A DNA stretch of 8,317 bases from an uncultured Ruminococcus sp. (GTDB lineage Bacteria; Bacillota; Clostridia; Oscillospirales; Acutalibacteraceae). The notes below the pieces were generated by a model, which saw nothing but the letters and a program-made list of their open reading frames with translations, did not search any database and was not told the DNA's origin. Positions 5,650 to 8,317 of the stretch are shown here, one piece after another. The stretch is taken from NCBI GenBank assembly GCA_902767175.1, contig CACXGH010000139.1:1-8317 (forward strand). Reading direction: 5' to 3'. How positions within the stretch are numbered: position 1 is the first letter of the stretch; the number at the start of each line of letters is the position of its first letter. The position numbers and the translations under genes are program-made.

Positions 5650-7548
5650 TTATGCCTTTTTTTCGGCAGGCTTTTTTGTCTTGGGTTTAGGAGTATCCTT
5701 TACCTCAAATACGACCGCCGCAAACGGAGGCAGCGTGAACACTGCTGAGTTATCCCATTGGTTATGCTTTACAGGCTCTGATCTGATCGGATCGGGATTA
5801 ACAACACCCGAACCGCCGAAGCGCTTATCATCGCTGTTTAGTACCTCTCTGATAGTACAGTCGTCTTTAAGACCCATGCGGAAATTCTCTCTTGTAACGG
5901 GAGACATATTCAGCACTACAGCATATTTCTGACCGTCTGTAATACGGTAATATGCGTACATATTCTCATCGGCATTATCTGCGTCTATCCATAAGAAACC
6001 GTCCTGCTCATAGTCCTTTTCATAGAATGCAGGATTATGAGTAACAAGACCGTTCAGCTCTCTGAAATAGTCCGCAAACATTTTATGCATCGGATATTCA
6101 TCAGTAAGGAACCAATCAAGCTCTTTTGTCTCATCCCACTCCCTGAACATTGCAAGCTCATTGCCCATGAAATTAAGCTTCTTTCCGGGGTGAGTCATCA
6201 TATATGCGTAAAGTGTCCTTACCTGAGCAAATTTATTATTATAATCACCGCCGAACATCTTCTGTACAATAGTCGCCTTGCCGTGAACTACCTCGTCATG
6301 TGACAGAGGAAGAATAAAACGCTCGAAGTAGAAATATGCCATGGACCAATTTATAAGATTATGGCTGCCTCTTCTCCAAAGAGGATCTATCTTCATATAT
6401 TTGAGTGTATCATTCATCCAGCCCATATCCCACTTATAGTCAAAACCGAGACCGCCCTTTTCTACAGGCTGTGTAACGCCGGGATAATCTGAGGAATCCT
6501 CAGCTATGAGCATTACATTATGGAAGCTGCGGTTGAGATTATAGTTCATCTTCTTGAAGAAGTCGACAGAACGGTCATTTACACCTCTGTTCTTATCACC
6601 CATCCAATAAATGCCGTTATTGATAGCGTCCATTCGGATACCGTCAAAATGATAAGCGTCAAGCCAGAATGCAGCACATGACATAAGGTAGCTCTGAACA
6701 TCGCCCTTTGAAAGATTAAAGTTATATGAGCCCCATTGACTCTGAGAAACGTCTGAAGGCGGATATTCATACAGAGCCGTACCGTCAAAGTTGCCGAGAG
6801 AATAATTATCCCTTACAAAATGAACAAAGGCAAAATCTATAATAACACCGATACCGTTCTGATGACATACATCGACAAACTTCATAAGCTGCTCAGGTGT
6901 ACCGTATCGTGATGTAGCACTGTAATACTGCGATACCTGATAACCCCATGAGCCGTCAAACGGATATTCTGCAAGCGGCATTACCTCAATATGAGTGAAA
7001 TTATTATCCTTGACATACTTGACTATATCGTAAGCAAGCTCGTCATATCTGAACCACTGAGCGCCGCCGTCAGCCTCTGACTTATCCTTAGGCTTTCTCC
7101 ATGAGCCCATGTGTATCTCATAGATATTCATAGGCTTATCATAGCACTTGGAACGGTTCTTGAGCCATTTTTCGTCATTGAACTTATAGTTGTTCTGAAT
7201 TCTCGTAATGACTGATGCAGTATCAGGTCTGAGCTGGCTGTGGAAGGCATACGGATCCGCCTTATCTACAACATTTCCGCCCCTCTGATAAACACGGAAC
7301 TTATAGAGCTGACCGACTCTCGCCTCAGCGACATAAAGCTCATAAACACCGCTGTTGATCTTGTTCATTTTGTGAGCCCAGCCGTCCCAGCCGTTGAAGT
7401 CACCGATAACCTCCATCTGCCACGCGTTAGGTGCATAGACTCTGAACATAATGCCTGCATCGTCATCGGATACGGGGTGTGCTCCGAAGAACTGATAGGC
7501 GTTCATAGAATCTCCACGGTAGAATTCATCCATTGAAAAATCTGCCAT
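5650..7548 (-). CDS. glgB: 1,4-alpha-glucan (glycogen) branching enzyme, GH13
   Basis: A 632-residue cytoplasmic enzyme that cuts alpha-1,4 glucan chains and re-attaches the piece by an alpha-1,6 bond, making glycogen branches. Residues ~17-110 are a CBM48 domain (FFGAH, APNAWQMEVIGDFNGW). The GH13 barrel follows, with SWGYQVSQYYSATSRYG (200-216) typical of branching enzymes. The catalytic set is complete: nucleophile Asp307 (FDGIRMDA), acid/base Glu350 (LIAEDSS) and stabiliser Asp418 (LSHDEVVHGK). The C-terminal beta domain ends at ~615 and is followed by a Lys/Pro tail (KPKTKKPAEKKA). Region I reads DFAFVHF (238-244) instead of the enterobacterial DWVPGHF, a change I associate with clostridial GlgBs. 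The extra N-terminal module of E. coli GlgB is absent. The ATG has GGAGAT 6 nt upstream. No other glg gene is in the window. An SCP2-like gene lies 94 nt upstream with no clear terminator between. Confidence 0.95.
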   Translation of the reverse strand: MADFSMDEFYRGDSMNAYQFFGAHPVSDDDAGIMFRVYAPNAWQMEVIGDFNGWDGWAHKMNKINSGVYELYVAEARVGQLYKFRVYQRGGNVVDKADPYAFHSQLRPDTASVITRIQNNYKFNDEKWLKNRSKCYDKPMNIYEIHMGSWRKPKDKSEADGGAQWFRYDELAYDIVKYVKDNNFTHIEVMPLAEYPFDGSWGYQVSQYYSATSRYGTPEQLMKFVDVCHQNGIGVIIDFAFVHFVRDNYSLGNFDGTALYEYPPSDVSQSQWGSYNFNLSKGDVQSYLMSCAAFWLDAYHFDGIRMDAINNGIYWMGDKNRGVNDRSVDFFKKMNYNLNRSFHNVMLIAEDSSDYPGVTQPVEKGGLGFDYKWDMGWMNDTLKYMKIDPLWRRGSHNLINWSMAYFYFERFILPLSHDEVVHGKATIVQKMFGGDYNNKFAQVRTLYAYMMTHPGKKLNFMGNELAMFREWDETKELDWFLTDEYPMHKMFADYFRELNGLVTHNPAFYEKDYEQDGFLWIDADNADENMYAYYRITDGQKYAVVLNMSPVTRENFRMGLKDDCTIREVLNSDDKRFGGSGVVNPDPIRSEPVKHNQWDNSAVFTLPPFAAVVFEVKDTPKPKTKKPAEKKA

Positions 7549-7586
7549 ATTATCATCTCCTGATGCAATGTATTACATTATATATT

Positions 7587-7615
7587 ATTTTAAAATATAT
7601 ACTTTGCCATGTCAT
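7587..7615 (-). promoter_or_regulatory. Candidate glgB promoter
   Basis: On the minus strand ATGACA (7610-7615), a 17-nt spacer and TAAAAT (7587-7592) could serve as a sigma-A promoter. The -35 lies within a small dyad, ATGTC-TAAT-GACAT (7609-7622). A perfect TTGACA also occurs at 7634-7639, but no good -10 follows it at 15-19 nt. glgB may instead, or also, be read from the upstream gene. Confidence 0.4.
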
Positions 7616-7642
7616 TAGACATCTGACGGGATTTGTCAAAGT

Positions 7643-7966
7643 TTACTTTTTGATTTTCTTATAAAGCGAAAGTGCAAGGAAGATATTGCCCTTTGCTTTT
7701 ACTTTGCCTGTTGTAAATGCCTTGAACGGGTCTGTCTTTTTATTTATAAGCTCCTCAAAGGTATTGTCAGACATCGTAACGAAAATGCTTGCCTTATCGT
7801 GTTTTACAGGCTCTATTATTTTTTTCTTTCCTATATAGGCCGCATAAATGCTGCCGGAATTCTTACCTGTAATATTCACAACGGCTGAAAAGTCCTTATC
7901 GACCTTTGACATATCCATAGCATCAAATTTTGTTTTGATAAGCTGATAGCTTTCCTGAAATTTCAT
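7643..7966 (-). CDS. Stand-alone SCP2-like (sterol-carrier-type) domain protein
   Basis: A 107-residue protein with no signal peptide or membrane segment. The order of elements fits the SCP2 lipid-binding fold. First is an N-terminal helix (MKFQESYQLIKTKFDAMDMS). A beta sheet then carries VVNITGKNSGSIYAAYIGKK and ASIFVTMSDNTFEELINKK (SCP2 proteins typically have 'D-x-x-F-x-x-L' here). It ends with DPFKAFTTGKVKAKGNIFLALSL (residues 79-101), matching the family's 'P-x-x-A-F-x-x-G-K-x-x-x-x-G' signature. SCP2 domains bind lipids or other hydrophobic ligands; the role of small free-standing clostridial versions is not established. The ATG has GAGGT (7975-7979) 8 nt upstream. It lies upstream of glgB in the same direction with a 94-nt gap, so co-transcription is possible. 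A functional link to glycogen is only conjecture. Confidence 0.8.
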   Translation of the reverse strand: MKFQESYQLIKTKFDAMDMSKVDKDFSAVVNITGKNSGSIYAAYIGKKKIIEPVKHDKASIFVTMSDNTFEELINKKTDPFKAFTTGKVKAKGNIFLALSLYKKIKK

Positions 7967-7993
7967 ATATTCTTACCTCGTGTTTTTTATTCC

Positions 7994-8011
7994 TCCGGAA
8001 GACCTCCCGGA
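7994..8011 (-). promoter_or_regulatory. Short hairpin at the 5' end of the SCP2-like gene leader
   Basis: On the minus strand TCCGG and CCGGA form a 5-bp stem around an 8-nt loop that contains a GGGAGG-type sequence; a second GGAGG (7992-7996) overlaps the 3' arm. With transcription starting near 8012, this would be the very 5' end of the mRNA. Neither purine motif has a start codon at the right distance. Confidence 0.35.
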
Positions 8012-8018
8012 TTTGAAT

Positions 8019-8027
8019 ATTATATCA
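8019..8027 (-). promoter_or_regulatory. Extended -10 promoter of the SCP2-like gene
   Basis: On the minus strand TGATATAAT combines a perfect TATAAT (8019-8024) with a TGn extension (8025-8027). No good -35 lies 17 nt upstream, which extended -10 promoters can tolerate. The leader would be about 45 nt. Confidence 0.6.
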
Positions 8028-8140
8028 TAAAATTGAATTTATTATTTTCCTTTCGGGAATTATTGTTTAATTATTCTGAACAATTTATACATAATATTTT
8101 ATATATTTTTAATAATAGAATGCAAGATTATCCAAATTCA

Positions 8141-8166
8141 GAAAAAGTAAATTTTTTTAAAAAATC
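8141..8166 (+). promoter_or_regulatory. UP-like A/T tracts upstream of the tRNA promoter
   Basis: Runs of A and T (GAAAAAGTAAA, seven T, six A) lie directly upstream of the tRNA -35 box. This is the position where UP elements bind the RNA polymerase alpha subunit at stable-RNA promoters. The surrounding DNA is AT-rich anyway, so the call is an inference. Confidence 0.45.
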
Positions 8167-8169
8167 ATA

Positions 8170-8198
8170 TTGACAAAATGAGGTTGTTTTGTTATAAT
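8170..8198 (+). promoter_or_regulatory. Perfect consensus sigma-A promoter of tRNA-Leu
   Basis: TTGACA (8170-8175), a 17-nt spacer and TATAAT (8193-8198) match the consensus at all twelve positions. The predicted start is near 8205, giving a leader of about 28 nt before the mature tRNA 5' end. Confidence 0.9.
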
Positions 8199-8232
8199 AA
8201 TCAAGCAGTCGGAAATCCGGTGTCCGTGAAAT

Positions 8233-8317
8233 GCGGGTATGGCGGAATTGGCAGACGCGCCAGCTTCAGGTGCTGGTCTTCGCAAGGAGGTGCAGGTTCA
8301 AGTCCTGTTACCCGCAC
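8233..8317 (+). tRNA. tRNA-Leu, anticodon CAG (3' end at window edge)
   Basis: The acceptor arms GCGGGTA (8233-8239) and TACCCGC (8309-8315) pair perfectly. The anticodon stem CCAGC/GCTGG encloses the loop TTCAGGT, giving anticodon CAG, which reads CUG leucine codons. A long class II variable arm (around CTTCGCAAG) supports Leu. The T arm carries GGTTCAAGTCC. The discriminator is A8316, as expected for tRNA-Leu. C8317 may begin an encoded CCA or a flanking base; the window ends there. Further tRNAs may follow outside. Confidence 0.95.

Noticed and set aside
5323..5932. Overlapping + strand open frames across the intergenic region and the glgB 3' end
   Set aside because: They have no ribosome binding site, run through the glgB terminator and the HTH gene's promoter, overlap glgB, and their products resemble no protein family.
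7634..7639. Perfect TTGACA just after the SCP2-like gene as the glgB -35 box
   Set aside because: No acceptable -10 lies 15-19 nt downstream; the ATGACA-17-TAAAAT pair fits better.
1..8317. CRISPR array, insertion sequence, prophage, toxin-antitoxin or defence system
   Set aside because: There are no spaced direct repeats, transposase or integrase genes, or paired small genes. The HTH gene stands alone between its own promoter and terminator. The tRNA end is at the window edge, so an attachment site there cannot be judged.

Overview
The window looks like chromosomal DNA of a moderate-GC, anaerobic Gram-positive bacterium. The best guess is a Ruminococcus/Oscillospiraceae-type member of the Clostridia. 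This rests on the clostridial-style glycogen branching enzyme, the C5a-peptidase/lactocepin-like surface protease, AGGAGG-type ribosome binding sites, consensus sigma-A promoters and short intrinsic terminators. Taxonomy was inferred from protein style only; no search was run.

Layout from left to right. (1) Bases 2-226 (+) hold the 3' end of a small HPr-like gene, closed by a strong terminator hairpin. (2) Bases 338-4231 (-) encode a large secreted subtilase with all catalytic residues, a PA-domain insert, Fn3/Ig-like and CnaB-like C-terminal domains, and a C-terminal membrane anchor with an NFSTG motif where a sortase signal would sit. (3) Bases 4285-4962 (-) are pyrE, with its own extended -10 promoter and a terminator pressed against the protease ribosome binding site. 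(4) Bases 5073-5336 (-) encode a small XRE-type helix-turn-helix protein with a probable TTG start, its own promoter and its own terminator. (5) Bases 5352-5649 form an intergenic stretch with an 18-bp perfect palindrome and the glgB terminator. (6) Bases 5650-7548 (-) are glgB. (7) Bases 7643-7966 (-) encode a stand-alone SCP2-like protein, possibly co-transcribed with glgB. (8) Bases 7967-8232 hold back-to-back promoters. (9) A tRNA-Leu(CAG) gene on the + strand, with a perfect consensus promoter, reaches the end of the window.

The genes do not form one system. They read as several short transcription units covering pyrimidine synthesis, glycogen branching, surface proteolysis, a regulator and a tRNA, most separated by visible terminators. 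I see no CRISPR array, insertion sequence, prophage, toxin-antitoxin pair or defence cassette. The points most worth checking are the terminator directly upstream of the protease start, the protease's atypical C-terminal anchor, and the isolated palindrome near the HTH gene.
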